From Betaproteobacteria bacterium RBG_16_58_11 (GTDB taxonomy: Bacteria; Pseudomonadota; Gammaproteobacteria; Burkholderiales; Thiobacteraceae), in assembly GCA_001770235.1 (NCBI GenBank), contig MEQN01000028.1, forward strand, positions 3,615 to 9,552: a stretch of 5,938 nt of DNA, given 5' to 3'. Below, piece after piece: positions 5,896-5,938 of the stretch (position 1 is its first letter; each line of letters starts with the position of its first letter). The notes beneath the pieces are model-generated. The model was given only the letters and a program-made list of their open reading frames with translations. It had not been told where the DNA came from and did no database searches. Position numbers and translations under genes: made by a program.

Positions 5896-5938
5896 GCAAA
5901 TCCCAGGCCAACGCTGGCAAAGCATGCCTCCTGCGGGC

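Noticed and set aside
5919..5938. Possible small gene start with AGGAGG and ATG on the minus strand at the right edge
   Set aside because: AGGAGG is only one base from the ATG, and the frame reaches a stop after about a dozen codons within the promoter.

Overview
The window looks like chromosomal DNA from a Gram-negative proteobacterium, most likely a betaproteobacterium. This is inferred from an AsmA-family protein of proteobacterial type, separate thiS and thiG genes, periplasmic c-type cytochrome and PhnD-like proteins, and a moderately high GC content with clear AGGAGG-type ribosome binding sites. The genus cannot be read from the sequence. Nothing here looks like a phage, plasmid or CRISPR locus.

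Layout. Positions 1-2019 (minus) hold the N-terminal 673 codons of an asmA-like gene that runs off the left edge. Directly upstream on the same strand is a tRNA-Gly with anticodon CCC (2041-2114, CCA encoded) and a likely sigma70 promoter. A perfect 19-bp hairpin with a T tail (2195-2244) ends the next minus-strand gene, a small exported monoheme cytochrome c (2257-2688). A 160-bp divergent intergenic region separates it from thiS (2849-3052) and thiG (3089-3871) on the plus strand, which encode the sulfur carrier and the thiazole synthase of thiamine synthesis. Between thiG and the next genes lies a 128-bp element with 15-bp perfect inverted ends (3922-4049). Short CTGAATC heptamer arrays occur on both sides of thiG. 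The right part (4082-5767, minus) is a two-gene unit encoding two different exported PhnD/TransferrinBP-like solute-binding proteins, with a good promoter at 5867-5895.

How the genes fit together. thiS and thiG act in one pathway. The two solute-binding proteins are probably co-transcribed, but no permease, ATPase or sensor gene is visible beside them, so their partner is unknown. The cytochrome, the tRNA and asmA appear to be independent units that share only orientation.

The most unusual parts are the orphan pair of PhnD-like proteins with non-classical ligand loops, the palindromic 128-bp repeat between convergent genes, and the heptamer repeats that occupy the place where thiG should have its ribosome binding site. 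No wholly new system is evident.
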